64,000 bases of DNA, taken from Serratia marcescens. Lineage in GTDB: Bacteria; Pseudomonadota; Gammaproteobacteria; Enterobacterales; Enterobacteriaceae. Positions 16,069-28,307 of this stretch are shown piece after piece. Position 1 is the first letter of the stretch, and each line of letters starts with the position of its first letter. The position numbers were made by a program, and so were the translations under genes. A model generated the notes under the pieces. That model was given only the letters and a program-made list of their open reading frames with translations. It did not search any database and was not told the DNA's origin. The stretch is taken from positions 372,001-436,000 of the forward strand of contig NZ_JARVZZ010000001.1 of NCBI RefSeq assembly GCF_029846115.1, given 5' to 3'.

Positions 16069-16854
16069 TTAACGCGGCAAAATCGCGCATGTTTTATCCA
16101 GCAGCGATTCTACCGAGGCGCGGTTGCCAACGTCCCAGCCACGCTTCGAGGCCAGCAAGATAAACCCCCGTTGGCCGGCAAACGTGGTCGGAACGATGGC
16201 CACGCCATACTCCGCCAGCTGCTGCGGCGACAGATGAAAATAATCCGCAAGATCCTTAATCGGGTAGATGCCCATCGCGGTCGGTTGCATCACGCGGCGG
16301 GCATAGTAGGTGTGGCGCAACAGTTTATCCGGCAAAGGCCGCCATTGTTCCTGAATATAGGGGCGTTCCGCCTGCAATTGGCGCCGTACATCTTCGCGCA
16401 GGCAGGTCAGATGAATATGCAATTGGTTCTGGCTGCGGCCATAAGCGGAGTTGATCGCCATGCCCAGCCTGTCGTCCGGCACCGGCCCGCCATACTCGGC
16501 GGCCAGCCGGTAACGCATCAGCCATGCATAGCCAAAATAGTCCGTCCGTTCCCCGGCCAGCAGCAGCGGGCTTTCAATACCGGAAAGCGGCGCCGTCGGC
16601 ACCAGAATGAAGTGGTAGGGATAACGCGGGTTTTGCAGCACGCTGAAACCCTGCGCTTTCCCCTGCGGCATATAAATCTGCTCACACGGAGCCGGATCGC
16701 GCTTTTGCTGATAGTTGGCCATGCAGAGCTTATCGACCACGCCCCACAGCGCATCGGAACGGGCACAGCCCGTCAGGGACAAAACGCCCAGCAACAGCAA
16801 CCAATGCTGGGTAGACACACCAAAGCACGCCATCGTCATCTTTCTCGGCATCAT
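16069..16854 (-). CDS. cdh: CDP-diacylglycerol diphosphatase
   Basis: A 261-residue Cdh-family protein that hydrolyses CDP-diacylglycerol to CMP and phosphatidate at the inner membrane. An N-terminal hydrophobic anchor (WLLLLGVLSLTGC) is followed by conserved family segments: CEQIYMPQGKAQGFSVLQN, the HIT-like QLHIHLTC motif (His-x-His near residue 145) and YARRVMQPTAMGIYP. The anchor ends in LTGC, which could act as a lipobox although the family is usually described as membrane-anchored. Several in-frame ATGs lie at the start (16854, 16839, 16833), so the exact N-terminus is unsure. It is transcribed toward the APE cluster. Confidence 0.92.
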   Translation of the reverse strand: MMPRKMTMACFGVSTQHWLLLLGVLSLTGCARSDALWGVVDKLCMANYQQKRDPAPCEQIYMPQGKAQGFSVLQNPRYPYHFILVPTAPLSGIESPLLLAGERTDYFGYAWLMRYRLAAEYGGPVPDDRLGMAINSAYGRSQNQLHIHLTCLREDVRRQLQAERPYIQEQWRPLPDKLLRHTYYARRVMQPTAMGIYPIKDLADYFHLSPQQLAEYGVAIVPTTFAGQRGFILLASKRGWDVGNRASVESLLDKTCAILPR

Positions 16855-16907
16855 CGCCGCACAGCACTCTTTGCGCGGGCGAGAAAAAACTCAAAATGGG
16901 GAATGAA

Positions 16908-16932
16908 CAAGGGGCCGGTGCATGGCCCCTTG
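16908..16932 (-). terminator. Rho-independent-like terminator after tldD
   Basis: CAAGGGGCC / GGCCCCTTG form a perfect 9-bp stem with a 7-nt loop, 8 nt beyond the tldD stop on the minus strand. The following sequence (TTCATTCC) is only moderately T-rich. Position supports termination of the yhdP-nit-tldD unit before cdh. Confidence 0.6.
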
Positions 16933-16940
16933 AGGAAAGA

Positions 16941-18386
16941 TTACGCCGTGCCGCCGACGGTCAGCGTATCCAGTTTCAGCGTCGGCTGGCCAACGCCCAC
17001 CGGCACGCTCTGGCCTTCCTTGCCACACACGCCCACGCCTTTATCAAGCGCCAGATCGTTGCCGACCATCGAGATCTGCTGCATCGCCTCGATGCCGGAG
17101 CCGATCAGCGTCGCCCCTTTCACCGGTTTGGTGATGCGGCCCTTCTCGATCAGGTAGGCTTCGGTGGTGGAGAACACGAACTTGCCGGAAGTGATGTCCA
17201 CCTGGCCGCCGCCAAAGTTCGGCGCGTATAGGCCGTACTCAACGCTGGCGATGATCTCTTCCGGCGTCGATTGGCCCGCCAGCATGTAGGTGTTGGTCAT
17301 GCGCGGCATCGGCAGATGTGCATAGGACTCGCGGCGGCCGTTGCCGGTCGGCGCGACGCCCATCAGCCGCGCGTTGAGCTTGTCCTGCATGTAGCCTTTC
17401 AGCACGCCGTTTTCGATCAGCACGTTGTACTGGCCCGGCACGCCTTCGTCGTCGATCGCCAGCGAGCCGCGGCGCCCTTGCAGGGTGCCATCATCCACCA
17501 CGGTGCACAGCTCGGAAGCCACCAGCTCGCCCATATGGCCGCTGAACACCGAGGTGCCGCGCCGGTTGAAGTCGCCTTCCAGGCCATGGCCCACCGCCTC
17601 GTGCAGCAGTACGCCCGGCCAGCCGGCACCCAGCACCACCGGCATATTGCCGGCCGGCGCCGCTACCGCACCGAGATTGACCAGCGCCATGCGCACCGCT
17701 TCCTGGGCATAGACATCGGCACGCACGTCGCCGTCGACGCTTTCCAGGAAATAGTCGTAACCGAAACGGCCGCCGCCGCCGCTGGAGCCGCGCTCACGCT
17801 TGCCGTCCTGCTCCACCAGCACGCTGACGGAAAGGCGCACCAGCGGGCGAACGTCCGCCGCCAGCGTACCGTCGGTGGCGGCGACTAACACCTGCTCGTA
17901 AACGCCGGTGATGCTGGCGTTCACTTCCTGCACTCGCGCATCGGCGGCGCGCGCCACCTTGTCGACGCGGTGCAGCAGGGCGATTTTCTCTTCGCGCGGC
18001 AGGCTTTGCAGCGGATCAAGCAGCGGATACAGCGCCCGGTAACCGATCTCGCCCAGGGTGTGCGCCCGCCCGTCGCCCTGCTCACGCACGATGCTGCGCG
18101 CCGCCTGGGCGCTCTGCTGCAGCGCATTCAGGGTGATCTGATCGGCATAGGCGAAGCCGGTCTTCTCGCCGCTAACGGCGCGCACGCCGACGCCCTGGTC
18201 GATATTGTAAGAGCCATCCTTGATGATGCCGTCCTCGATCACCCAGGCTTCGTGATAGCTGGACTGGAAATAGAGATCGGCATAGTCGATACGGCGTTCT
18301 GCCAGTTGACCCAGTACCTGGTACAGGTCTTGATGACTCAGCTTGTTGGTAGCGAGTAACTGCTCACTGACAAACGTCAGACTCAT
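16941..18386 (-). CDS. tldD: Metalloprotease TldD
   Basis: A 481-residue TldD, partner of TldE/PmbA in the zinc protease that trims unfolded peptides, matures microcin B17 and degrades the CcdA antitoxin. The zinc motif [11 protein letters not shown] begins at His262. The N-terminal domain (DYADLYFQ) and C-terminal beta domain ([17 protein letters not shown]) are intact and length matches the family. It lies 7 nt after the nitrilase-family gene, the usual cluster with yhdP in Serratia and Yersinia relatives. Cytoplasmic. Confidence 0.97.
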   Translation of the reverse strand: MSLTFVSEQLLATNKLSHQDLYQVLGQLAERRIDYADLYFQSSYHEAWVIEDGIIKDGSYNIDQGVGVRAVSGEKTGFAYADQITLNALQQSAQAARSIVREQGDGRAHTLGEIGYRALYPLLDPLQSLPREEKIALLHRVDKVARAADARVQEVNASITGVYEQVLVAATDGTLAADVRPLVRLSVSVLVEQDGKRERGSSGGGGRFGYDYFLESVDGDVRADVYAQEAVRMALVNLGAVAAPAGNMPVVLGAGWPGVLLHEAVGHGLEGDFNRRGTSVFSGHMGELVASELCTVVDDGTLQGRRGSLAIDDEGVPGQYNVLIENGVLKGYMQDKLNARLMGVAPTGNGRRESYAHLPMPRMTNTYMLAGQSTPEEIIASVEYGLYAPNFGGGQVDITSGKFVFSTTEAYLIEKGRITKPVKGATLIGSGIEAMQQISMVGNDLALDKGVGVCGKEGQSVPVGVGQPTLKLDTLTVGGTA

Positions 18387-18393
18387 AATGGTT

Positions 18394-19254
18394 TCACTCT
18401 TGATTGGAGGATAGCTTGTCAGACGGCGCCGTCAGCGACGTCTGGAATCGGTTGTGCTGCAATACCGGCATCTGTTGCCGCAAGGGCTGCAGGCTTGCGG
18501 TGTCCACGCGCACCTTCAGTGCCGCCACAGCGTCCGCGTTCTCGGCCAACACCTTGCCCCAGCCGTCGACAGCCAGCGAGTGGCCCCAGGTGCGGCGGGT
18601 CGGCCCGTGGCGCCCCACCTGCGCCGGCGCCAGGATCATGCACTGGTTTTCGATCGCCCGGGCGCGCAGCAGGATTTCCCAATGTGCCTCACCGGTGACC
18701 CGGGTAAAGGCCGCCGGCACCGAAATCAGTTCGGCGCCCTGCGCCCGCAGCGCCTGGAATAGCGCGGGGAAGCGCAGATCGTAGCATATGGTCATGCCCA
18801 AACGCCCGACCGGCGTATCCACCACCGTCAGGTGCTGCCCGTGCTGGTAGGTATCCGACTCGCGGTAATGGCCGTGCGCATCGTTGATGTCCACATCGAA
18901 CATGTGCAGCTTGTCGTAGCGGGCGCGGATCTCGCCCTGCTCGTCGAACAACAGGCTGCTGGTGGTGATAAGCTCCGGATTTTCGCGGCTGATCAAGGGC
19001 ATCGAGCCCACCAGCAACCACACGCCATAGCGGCGCGCCAGCTCGCGCACCGCGTTCTGCAGCGGGCCATCGCCCTGTTTTTCCGCCTGCTGGCGGTAGG
19101 CCGCAGAGTTGGCGAACAGCAGCGCGTTCTCCGGCGTCATGACCAGTTTTACCCCGGCATTGAGCTGCTTGATCTGCTGTTCAATCTGGGCCAGGTTATC
19201 GCGCACCTGATCGCCACTGCACAACTGCAACAACGCAACGTTAGCATTCCTCAT
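18394..19254 (-). CDS. Nitrilase-family amidase, probable deaminated glutathione amidase
   Basis: A 286-residue carbon-nitrogen hydrolase. The catalytic triad is visible: Glu in [10 protein letters not shown], Lys in [11 protein letters not shown] and Cys in [12 protein letters not shown]. The DKLHMFDVD and RAxENQ segments ([16 protein letters not shown]) resemble the Nit1/YbeM group that hydrolyses deaminated glutathione formed by transaminase side reactions. The ATG overlaps the yhdP stop by 4 nt and tldD follows after 7 nt, so the three genes are probably co-transcribed. A generic amidase is possible; Nit1 function is the best family-based guess. Confidence 0.85.
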   Translation of the reverse strand: MRNANVALLQLCSGDQVRDNLAQIEQQIKQLNAGVKLVMTPENALLFANSAAYRQQAEKQGDGPLQNAVRELARRYGVWLLVGSMPLISRENPELITTSSLLFDEQGEIRARYDKLHMFDVDINDAHGHYRESDTYQHGQHLTVVDTPVGRLGMTICYDLRFPALFQALRAQGAELISVPAAFTRVTGEAHWEILLRARAIENQCMILAPAQVGRHGPTRRTWGHSLAVDGWGKVLAENADAVAALKVRVDTASLQPLRQQMPVLQHNRFQTSLTAPSDKLSSNQE

Positions 19255-22200
19255 GACGCCTTATCCTCCTTTGCCTTACGAAGTACCTCATTGATCTTCG
19301 GCTGATCGAGATCGCCGCTGATATGGTAACGAATCAGCGAAATCTTGCTCCACAGCGGCCCCAGCACCTGCGAGGCGGCAAATACCGCCGCGCCGACGAT
19401 CGGGTTGACGACAAACGCCGTGGCCACGCCGACGGTCGCCGAAATCGCCGGCGCCACCACCGCCTCCATATCGATGCGGCGGCGCGCCAGATCGATCTGG
19501 CCACTCATGGCGATATCCGCCGCCAGGCCATCGATCAATAGATTATCAGTATGCATTATGCCATCTTTCAGCCAGGCGGTGCTGCGGATGGAATCAAAGT
19601 AGAAACCTTTGCCGAAGGTATCGCTGAAATCGAACTGCAGCTTGCGCAGCAGGGCGTCGAAGCTGACCAGCCGCAGCAGCTGACCGGCACGGCCGCCGCC
19701 CATGCTGTCGATCTCGCCCTTGCCCATCTTGACCTGCAGCGCGCCGCTCAGCGTATTGACCTGCGGCTGCCACGGCGCGCCGTGCCAATACAGATCGAAG
19801 TCCACGTCGTAAGGCGCACCTTTCAGCGGGATAGTGATGCCGAAGAAGGCGGCGGTTTCATCGATCTTGCCGCCGAGCAGCTTGCCTTTCAACGAGCTGC
19901 GTTCTTCCTGCGCGTTCTGCTTCCACAGGCCGGTGGCGCTCATGCGCCCTTTGCCGGTGTCGATCAAGCCGTGATCCAGCGTCAGGGTGTCCCCCCGATT
20001 GCTCAAATCCGCCTCGACCCTGCCGAGGTTCTGCCCCAGCACCCAGCACGACTTGCAGCGCAGCATCAGCGAAGGCCAGTCGCGGAAGGAAACTTTCTCC
20101 GCCGGCGGCGTCGGCGTGCCCGCCGCGTTTTTCGTCTCGGCGAACTGCGGGTTGTAATACAGGTAGTTGATATCGGCGCGCCACGGCCCGCGATCGGCCA
20201 CCCGCAGGCTGCCGTCCACTTCATCGCTCTTGGCGCTCACCACGGTGGCACCCAGCTGTTTTTCGGCCGACAGCGTCAGCTTATGCCAGGCCTGGCCGCC
20301 CAACAGCAGCTGCGGCGTGGTCAGCGCCACGGTGGTGGGGAAGCTGAAACCGCCCACCTGACCGCTGCCGCCGCCCTGTTTCAGCGCCGGCGCCAACAGC
20401 GCCAGCCATTGCTCGCCGTCCAGCGCCGGCAGGTTCAGCGTCATCGACTTGCCGGCCGGCAGCGGCGGCGTGCCGCCACCGTTGGTTTGCCAGGCGGCGC
20501 GCGCCAGATTCACCTGTTTTTTGTCGAAGTTCCATTCGCTGTTGAAGCGGTTCTGCTTGCCCGCACTGCCGGCCAACATGAAGCCGTTAAGACCGCCTTT
20601 GACCTTGACGTTCACCGGCAACGCTTCACCCGGCGCCTTATCCAGCGGCGAAGGTAAGTGACTGCTCACTTTTTTCAAGTCTGCGTCAAGGCCGATATCG
20701 TAGCTGGCCGAGCCCTGATGCGGCAGCGTGATGGCCACCTGGCTCTGCCAGGGCGCACTGCCGCTGAGCGCATCGGCGGCCTCTTTCGGCAGGCCGGGGA
20801 ACTTGCCCGGCTGCCAGTCGCCCTTCAGGCCGACGTTGACCTTGTAGTCACGCTCGCCTTCCTGGGTGGTGAAGTTGACCGCCACCGGCTGCCCGAACCA
20901 GGTGGCCGACAGCGGGTCGCTCTGCAGGTTGCCGTTGTCGAAGCGGAACTTGCCGCTGAGCTTTTGCAGTTCGCTGTCCAGCGGCTTGATCAGCAACGAG
21001 TTGTTGTTCAGCGCCACTTCGCCGGTGGCTCTGACCTGCTCGCCGTCCAGCGGGATATCGAGATGTAAGCGCCCACTGACATCACCGCCAATCTGCAGCT
21101 GATCCAGCGCCGCCCCGAGCGAATCGTGCAGCGGCGTCTGCATGAAGTAGTCATGCACGTCGCTGCCCGCACCCGCGACTTCGGCGTCGATCAGCAGCCG
21201 CTCTTTCAGGTAATCCGGTATCACCGCGCTGATATTTTTGCCCGCCACCTTGCCCAACCGGGTTTGCGGCGCATGCATCCACAATCCTTCGTTGGCGAAA
21301 TCGAGATCGATCGCCAAATCGGTCAGCGCCGGCCAGCCCGGTTGGAACTGGAAGGTGGCATGACGCAGCGGTACGAAGACTTCGAACTGCCCTTCGTTTT
21401 TACGGTACGGGAAGTGCTGCGGATCGCCGGAATAAATCAGCGTGGCGTTATCCACCTGGCCGCCCTGAATGGCGCCGCTCAGGTAGTCCACCAGATGCTT
21501 GCCCATCAGCGGTTCCGGGAAATAGCGCCAGGCGTCGGCGCCGTCATACAGGCGGATGCCCGCCAGGATGTTCAGCCACGGATCGCCCTTGGCCGGCTGC
21601 TGATAGCGGAAATCGCCATTGACCCACAGCGACTTCGCCTTGACGTCCAGCCCCTGGCTCGCCAACTCCCAGCCTTGATCGTTGTAACGCCAGGTCAGTG
21701 CGCCGCGCGCGCTGCTGACTTCAAGCGGCGCACGGAACATATCGCCGTAAGGCAAGGTGCTGCCTGCCAGCCCCAGCGTCAGGCGGCCGTTCTCCACCCC
21801 GCCGCTCAACGCGCCGGAGAAGTGGTTGACGCCGGGCAGCAGTTCCCAATGCTGCCAGCTGACATCACGCCACAGCGCCTGAAAACGGCTCTTTTCCGGC
21901 TGCTTCAGCGGAATGTCCAGCGCCAAGGCTTCCATCGTCCCCTGCGGCTGCAGATCGTTCCAGCGATCGAGCACGTCCGGGCTGAGGAACGAGAAGGTCG
22001 GCAGCAGCGCCGACAGACGCTCCAGCTGAAGGTGGGTCGCGCGCACCCGCAGCTCTTCATTCTGCGCCGGCCCCATGAATTTGGTGTTTTCCGGCAACCA
22101 CAGCGCGGAAAGCGCGCCCTGCGGCCAGGCCTGACCGTCAGTGCTCAACCGCAGCTGCGGCACATCGAGCTGCCAACCGGTGCCCTGGCGGCGTAGCGAC

Positions 22201-23054
22201 AGCGCCAGATTGTCCACGTCCAGCCGGTGCTGCGCGGTGCCAGTATCCCAGTTGGCCGCCCCCTGCTTGAGCAACGCATGGCCGCCGGCAATCTCGCCGT
22301 TTTGCACCTGCAGCCAGGCCGCCAGGCTGAAGTCGGCGCTTTCCAGCCCGGTGTTGGCGCGCAGCCAGCGGGTAAACCAGGGCTTCATGTCGATGTTATC
22401 GGCCTGCAGGTAGACCGTGCCGGTGTCCAGCAGGCCCTGATTATCGCGCAGGTCCATGCGCAGCTGCACCACGCCGTGTTGGCCGTTCAGCGTCGACAGG
22501 CTGATCTGCCCCTCGGCGCGGTGGCGATCGCGGCCGTTGAGCCAGGTCAGCTGAGGAATGTCGAATTCGGCGCGCGCGCCGGCGGGCGTCAGGAACGAGA
22601 TACGACTGTCGCGTAAATCGAAGTGGTCGAGCTGGCGCAGCATCAGATCGCTGATTTTACCCGGCTCAAGGCCGTCGCCCTGCCGGTCTCCGCCCAGCGT
22701 GGCGTTCAGATCGAGGCGGAATTGATAGAAGGTCAGATCGCGGAACTGCCAGCGCCAGTGCAGCAGCGATTGCCACACGTCCAGCGCCAGCGTCACGCGT
22801 TCGATATGCACATCGCTTTTGGGCAGCGTGGCGCTCAGGTTGCGCATTTCAAGCTGTGGGCCAAACGTTTCCCAACTGCCCTGCACGAAGTCCATTCGCA
22901 CGGGCACGCCGGACAGCTTCTCCACCTGCGCCAGCAGTTGGGGACGGTAGTCGTTCAGCTTCGGCAGCATCAGGCGCAGCCCGCTGATCAGCAGCGCCAC
23001 AATCACAATTAGGGTGGCGCCTGTTGCTAACAGAATCCCAGGCAGTCGCCTCAC
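19251..23054 (-). CDS. yhdP: AsmA2-domain protein YhdP, envelope phospholipid transport
   Basis: A 1267-residue AsmA-like protein with one N-terminal TM helix (about residues 5-28, LLATGATLIVIVALLISGL) and a very long beta-strand-rich periplasmic body. The C-terminus contains the AsmA-like region ending in ISLIRYHISGDLDQPKINEV. In E. coli, YhdP with TamB and YdbH forms bridge-like conduits that move phospholipids to the outer membrane; length and architecture match. No frameshift is visible. It follows rng after 88 bp that contain a strong GC hairpin. Confidence 0.95.
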   Translation of the reverse strand: MRRLPGILLATGATLIVIVALLISGLRLMLPKLNDYRPQLLAQVEKLSGVPVRMDFVQGSWETFGPQLEMRNLSATLPKSDVHIERVTLALDVWQSLLHWRWQFRDLTFYQFRLDLNATLGGDRQGDGLEPGKISDLMLRQLDHFDLRDSRISFLTPAGARAEFDIPQLTWLNGRDRHRAEGQISLSTLNGQHGVVQLRMDLRDNQGLLDTGTVYLQADNIDMKPWFTRWLRANTGLESADFSLAAWLQVQNGEIAGGHALLKQGAANWDTGTAQHRLDVDNLALSLRRQGTGWQLDVPQLRLSTDGQAWPQGALSALWLPENTKFMGPAQNEELRVRATHLQLERLSALLPTFSFLSPDVLDRWNDLQPQGTMEALALDIPLKQPEKSRFQALWRDVSWQHWELLPGVNHFSGALSGGVENGRLTLGLAGSTLPYGDMFRAPLEVSSARGALTWRYNDQGWELASQGLDVKAKSLWVNGDFRYQQPAKGDPWLNILAGIRLYDGADAWRYFPEPLMGKHLVDYLSGAIQGGQVDNATLIYSGDPQHFPYRKNEGQFEVFVPLRHATFQFQPGWPALTDLAIDLDFANEGLWMHAPQTRLGKVAGKNISAVIPDYLKERLLIDAEVAGAGSDVHDYFMQTPLHDSLGAALDQLQIGGDVSGRLHLDIPLDGEQVRATGEVALNNNSLLIKPLDSELQKLSGKFRFDNGNLQSDPLSATWFGQPVAVNFTTQEGERDYKVNVGLKGDWQPGKFPGLPKEAADALSGSAPWQSQVAITLPHQGSASYDIGLDADLKKVSSHLPSPLDKAPGEALPVNVKVKGGLNGFMLAGSAGKQNRFNSEWNFDKKQVNLARAAWQTNGGGTPPLPAGKSMTLNLPALDGEQWLALLAPALKQGGGSGQVGGFSFPTTVALTTPQLLLGGQAWHKLTLSAEKQLGATVVSAKSDEVDGSLRVADRGPWRADINYLYYNPQFAETKNAAGTPTPPAEKVSFRDWPSLMLRCKSCWVLGQNLGRVEADLSNRGDTLTLDHGLIDTGKGRMSATGLWKQNAQEERSSLKGKLLGGKIDETAAFFGITIPLKGAPYDVDFDLYWHGAPWQPQVNTLSGALQVKMGKGEIDSMGGGRAGQLLRLVSFDALLRKLQFDFSDTFGKGFYFDSIRSTAWLKDGIMHTDNLLIDGLAADIAMSGQIDLARRRIDMEAVVAPAISATVGVATAFVVNPIVGAAVFAASQVLGPLWSKISLIRYHISGDLDQPKINEVLRKAKEDKAS

Positions 23055-23142
23055 GCAGTTCTCCTTGCTCCGCTGCCTGGCAACGGGAATATCTATGCAC
23101 TGACGGGCCCGGCGTGCCGGGCCCTTACCGATGTCGGGCGGG

Positions 23143-24612
23143 CTACATCATGACGACGTCGAACTGCTCCTGGCTGTACAACGGTTCGATCTGCACCTTC
23201 ACCTGTTTGCCGACGAAGATCTCCACTTCGGCCAGCGCATGCGACTCTTCGCTCTTCAGCGCTTCGCCGACCGCCGCCGAAGCGTACACCAGGAAGCGAT
23301 CGGAATCGTAAGCATGGTGCACGCGCACAATCTCGCGCAAGATCTCGTAGCACACGGTTTCCACCGTTTTCACGGTGCCGCGCCCATTGCAAGTAGGACA
23401 ATCGTGGCAGAGCACATGTTCAATGCTTTCACGCGTTCGTTTACGCGTCATTTCAACTAAGCCTAGCTGAGAGAAGCCGTTGATCGTGGTTTTTACCCGA
23501 TCTTTACTCAACGCCTGCTCCAGCGAGTGCAGCACCCGGCGGCGATGCTCTTCGTTGTTCATATCGATAAAGTCGATGATGATGATGCCGCCCAGGTTGC
23601 GCAGCCGCAGCTGGCGCGCGATGGCCTGCGTCGCCTCGATGTTGGTATTGAAGATGGTTTCGTCGAGGTTGCGGTGGCCGACGAAGGCGCCGGTGTTGAT
23701 GTCGACCGTGGTCATCGCCTCGGTTTGATCGATGATCAGATAGCCGCCGGACTTCAGCTCCACCTTGCGTTCCAGCGCGCGCTGGATCTCGTTTTCCACA
23801 TCATACAGATCGAAAATCGGCTGGCTACCGGTATAGAGCTCGAGCTTGTTGGTAATGTCCGGGATGTACTCGCCGGTAAACTCCACCAGCAGATCGTGGG
23901 TCAGTCGCGAATCGACGCGGATGCGATCCAGCGCCGCACCGGCGAAATCACGCAAGATGCGCTGCGCCAGCGCCAGCTCGCCGTACAGCTTGTATTTGGT
24001 CTGGTTGCGCTTCTTGCGCTCCATCACCTTCGTCCACAGGCGTTTGAGGAACGCGGCGTCCTGCGCCAGCTCTTCCTCGCCGATACCTTCCGCCGCGGTG
24101 CGGATGATAAAGCCGCCCAGCTCGTCGCAGTGCGGCGCAACGATGGATTTCAGGCGCTCGCGCTCGGCTTCGCTTTCAATGCGCTGCGAAACGCCGACGT
24201 GCGCCGCGCCCGGCATGAAGACCAGATAGCGCGAAGGCAGCGTGATGTCGGTGGTCAGGCGCGCGCCCTTGGTGCCAAGCGGATCTTTCACCACCTGCAC
24301 CATCAGATCTTGCCCCTGTCGCACCAGCTCGGCGATGTCGCGCACGTGGAAGTTTTTCCGCTCGTCGCCGGCGACGCATTCGGTATGCGGCATGATGTCG
24401 GAGGCGTGCAGGAAGGCGGCCTTGTCCAGGCCGATGTCGACGAACGCCGCCTGCATGCCCGGCAGAACGCGGCTGACGCGTCCTTTATAGATATTGCCGA
24501 CGATGCCGCGTTTGGATTCGCGTTCGATATGGATCTCTTGCAGAATGCCGCCATCGATATAGGCGACCCGCGTTTCAGACGGTGTGATATTAACCAGTAG
24601 CTCAGCTGTCAT
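23143..24612 (-). CDS. rng: Ribonuclease G
   Basis: A 489-residue RNase E/G family endonuclease for 5' maturation of 16S rRNA and mRNA decay. The N-terminal S1 domain (GIVGNIYKGRVSRVLPGMQAA), the DNase I-like catalytic segment with IIIIDFIDMNN, and the Zn-link CPTCNGRG are all present. It is the short form, without the RNase E C-terminal scaffold. maf/yhdE lies just upstream (38 bp) in the typical mre-maf-rng-yhdP order. Confidence 0.97.
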   Translation of the reverse strand: MTAELLVNITPSETRVAYIDGGILQEIHIERESKRGIVGNIYKGRVSRVLPGMQAAFVDIGLDKAAFLHASDIMPHTECVAGDERKNFHVRDIAELVRQGQDLMVQVVKDPLGTKGARLTTDITLPSRYLVFMPGAAHVGVSQRIESEAERERLKSIVAPHCDELGGFIIRTAAEGIGEEELAQDAAFLKRLWTKVMERKKRNQTKYKLYGELALAQRILRDFAGAALDRIRVDSRLTHDLLVEFTGEYIPDITNKLELYTGSQPIFDLYDVENEIQRALERKVELKSGGYLIIDQTEAMTTVDINTGAFVGHRNLDETIFNTNIEATQAIARQLRLRNLGGIIIIDFIDMNNEEHRRRVLHSLEQALSKDRVKTTINGFSQLGLVEMTRKRTRESIEHVLCHDCPTCNGRGTVKTVETVCYEILREIVRVHHAYDSDRFLVYASAAVGEALKSEESHALAEVEIFVGKQVKVQIEPLYSQEQFDVVMM

Positions 24613-24650
24613 GCCTTCTCCTCAGAGCCGGTCGATAATGGCAGCGCCCA

Positions 24651-25235
24651 TCAACCGGTTCTTACATCACGTAATGCGACAAAATTACTGAGCAGCTCAT
24701 GTGTTTCGACCAGCGGCAGACCGACCACCGCGTGATAACTCCCGGTTATCGTTCTGACGAAACAACCACCCTTTCCTTGAATTCCATAGGCGCCCGCCTT
24801 ATCCATCGGTTCGCCCGTAGCAATATAGTCGCGGATATCCTGTTGTGACAGGCTGCGGAACGTCACGTCGGTCACCACCAGTTGGCAACGCACGTCGTGG
24901 CGATCGGCGATCGCCACCGCCGTCATCACCTGATGCTGCTTGCCGGACAGGGCCGCCAGCATTTCGGCCGCATGGGCTTCGTCGCGCGGCTTCTCCAGCA
25001 CCCGGCCGTTGAGCACCACGATGGTGTCGGCGCCCAGCACCGGCCGATCCTCCTGCGCCAGCGCTACGCCCGCTTTGGCTTTGTCCTGAGCCAGGCGGCG
25101 CACATAGGCTTCCGCGGCTTCGCCTTCCCGGCGCTGCTCTTCGGTATGCGTCAGCAGAATGTCGAACGACACGCCCAGCAGGGTCAGCAGTTCACGTCGA
25201 CGTGGGGAGCCGGAGGCCAGATAAAGCGAAGTCAT
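24651..25235 (-). CDS. yhdE: Maf-type dTTP/UTP pyrophosphatase YhdE
   Basis: A 194-residue Maf protein that hydrolyses non-canonical and canonical nucleoside triphosphates (dTTP, UTP) to monophosphates. The N-terminus [14 protein letters not shown] is the Maf signature; [15 protein letters not shown] and [17 protein letters not shown] carry the metal and base-recognition residues. The YhdE branch, rather than YceF, is chosen from position between mreD and rng and from the [15 protein letters not shown] motif. It follows mreD after 10 bp. Confidence 0.95.
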   Translation of the reverse strand: MTSLYLASGSPRRRELLTLLGVSFDILLTHTEEQRREGEAAEAYVRRLAQDKAKAGVALAQEDRPVLGADTIVVLNGRVLEKPRDEAHAAEMLAALSGKQHQVMTAVAIADRHDVRCQLVVTDVTFRSLSQQDIRDYIATGEPMDKAGAYGIQGKGGCFVRTITGSYHAVVGLPLVETHELLSNFVALRDVRTG

Positions 25236-25245
25236 TGATATATCC

Positions 25246-25734
25246 TTACTGTACGGCGAACTGACGGCGGATTTTACGCATCAACAGGAATAACCACGGC
25301 CACAAAATGCCGTTTACCACACTACTCCAGAACACCTCTGGGCGGAAAGAGACGTTGATCACTAAAAACTCAGCCCAGAACACCACCACGTCCATCGACA
25401 GCGACAGCAGCACGACGATCAGCGCCTGTTGCCACAGCGCCATATTGCGGAACAGTTGGAATTTGAACGCCACCAGATAAGCGATGATGCCCAGCGCCAG
25501 CGCGCGCACGCCCAGCGTGGAGCCGAGGATCAGATCCATGATCAGCCCCAGCACGAAGCCGGTACCGACGTTGACCCGATGCGGCAAGGCCATCACCCAG
25601 TAGATCAGGATTAGCACCAGCCAGGAAGGCCGGAACATGTAGATCTGCTCCGGCCACGGCATGATTTGCAGCACCAACGCCACCAGGAACGACAGCCAGA
25701 TTATCCAACGCCCGTGGCTGCGATAGCTGTTCAT
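25246..25734 (-). CDS. mreD: Rod shape-determining protein MreD
   Basis: A 162-residue inner-membrane protein with five to six hydrophobic segments, matching MreD in length. It is part of the elongasome with MreB, MreC, RodA, RodZ and PBP2 and is needed for cylindrical growth. Recognisable features are the N-terminal [19 protein letters not shown] and the loop [21 protein letters not shown], strongly conserved in MreD. The start overlaps the mreC stop by 4 nt. Confidence 0.96.
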   Translation of the reverse strand: MNSYRSHGRWIIWLSFLVALVLQIMPWPEQIYMFRPSWLVLILIYWVMALPHRVNVGTGFVLGLIMDLILGSTLGVRALALGIIAYLVAFKFQLFRNMALWQQALIVVLLSLSMDVVVFWAEFLVINVSFRPEVFWSSVVNGILWPWLFLLMRKIRRQFAVQ

Positions 25735-26756
25735 TGCACCACTCCCGCCGCGGCAGGCTTAACCTGGGGCTGAGCAGACGCTGGAGCGACGGTTTGCGGC
25801 GCCACGCCGGTGGCCGGAGCCGGCAGTTGCGGCCCGACGGAGCCGGCAGGCGGCAGCACCTGCGGCATCATCTGCATCAGGCGTTCATTGGCCACGCGGT
25901 GCACTTCGTCCGGCGGCAGCGGCATGTCGCCGTTGCGATCGGCGCCCCACAGCAGCAACAGGTAGCGCAAGCGCTGCAGACCGGCGGTCGGCCGCGCCTG
26001 AATCACGGTGTAAGCGCGCTGGTTGTCGACCTTGACCGAGGAGACCACCGCCACTGGATACCCTTCCGGGAAGCGGCCGCCAAGGCCGGAGGTGACCAGC
26101 ACGTCGCCAACGCGGATGTCGGTGTTGTTCGGCAGATGCTCCAGTTGCAGATCGTCGGCGCAGCCGCTGCCCGCGGCGATCACCCGAATATCGTTGCGCA
26201 GCACTTGGATCGGCAGCGCATGCGAGGCGTCGCAGATCAGCAGCACGCGGCTGGTGACTTTCGCCACCGCCACCACCTGACCGACCACACCCTTGTCGCT
26301 GATCACCGGCTGGCCTTCATAGACGCCGTTGTCCGACCCTTTGTCGATCACCACCTGATCGCTGTAAGGATCGGAACCGGTGGAGATCACCTGGGTGACC
26401 ATCTTGTGTTCGTCCTGGCGCAGCGGAGAACCCAGCAGCTCGCGCAAGCGGGCGTTTTCCTGCTTGAATTGGCCAAGAAGAAGAATATCGCTGTTTTTCA
26501 GCAGCAGTTCCTGCCGCAGAGCGCGGTTTTCCAGCTCCAGCTGTTGGCGGGTGGCCAGCGTTTCTGACACGCTGTCCAAAACTTTACGCGGCCCGTTGGC
26601 CAGAAAATAGAAAGGGCTGACTGCGGTGTCCATGTAGTTGCGTATCTTCACGAACGTGCCGAGCCGGCTGTCGGCAACGATCAGGCCAATGGCCGCAATC
26701 ACCGCCAAAAAAAGTCGCAGTTGCAGGGAAGGCCCCCTGCTAAAAATCGGCTTCAT
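25731..26756 (-). CDS. mreC: Rod shape-determining protein MreC
   Basis: A 341-residue bitopic protein: N-terminal TM helix (about residues 12-28), periplasmic coiled coil (65-110, [20 protein letters not shown]) and the MreC beta-barrel core (110-270). The tail (about 275-341) is rich in Pro, Ala and Gln ([17 protein letters not shown]) as in other enterobacterial MreC. It connects MreB filaments to PBP2 and RodA. A 94-bp gap with no clear terminator separates it from mreB. Confidence 0.96.
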   Translation of the reverse strand: MKPIFSRGPSLQLRLFLAVIAAIGLIVADSRLGTFVKIRNYMDTAVSPFYFLANGPRKVLDSVSETLATRQQLELENRALRQELLLKNSDILLLGQFKQENARLRELLGSPLRQDEHKMVTQVISTGSDPYSDQVVIDKGSDNGVYEGQPVISDKGVVGQVVAVAKVTSRVLLICDASHALPIQVLRNDIRVIAAGSGCADDLQLEHLPNNTDIRVGDVLVTSGLGGRFPEGYPVAVVSSVKVDNQRAYTVIQARPTAGLQRLRYLLLLWGADRNGDMPLPPDEVHRVANERLMQMMPQVLPPAGSVGPQLPAPATGVAPQTVAPASAQPQVKPAAAGVVQ

Positions 26757-26850
26757 AAATTATGCGAGTTCCTCGACAACAGAAAGAGGAACCGTACCCG
26801 ATTCTCGCTGTGCGCATTCATCCGATACGATTCCTCCTTCCAGGGGCTGA

Positions 26851-28307
<1,457 letters not shown>

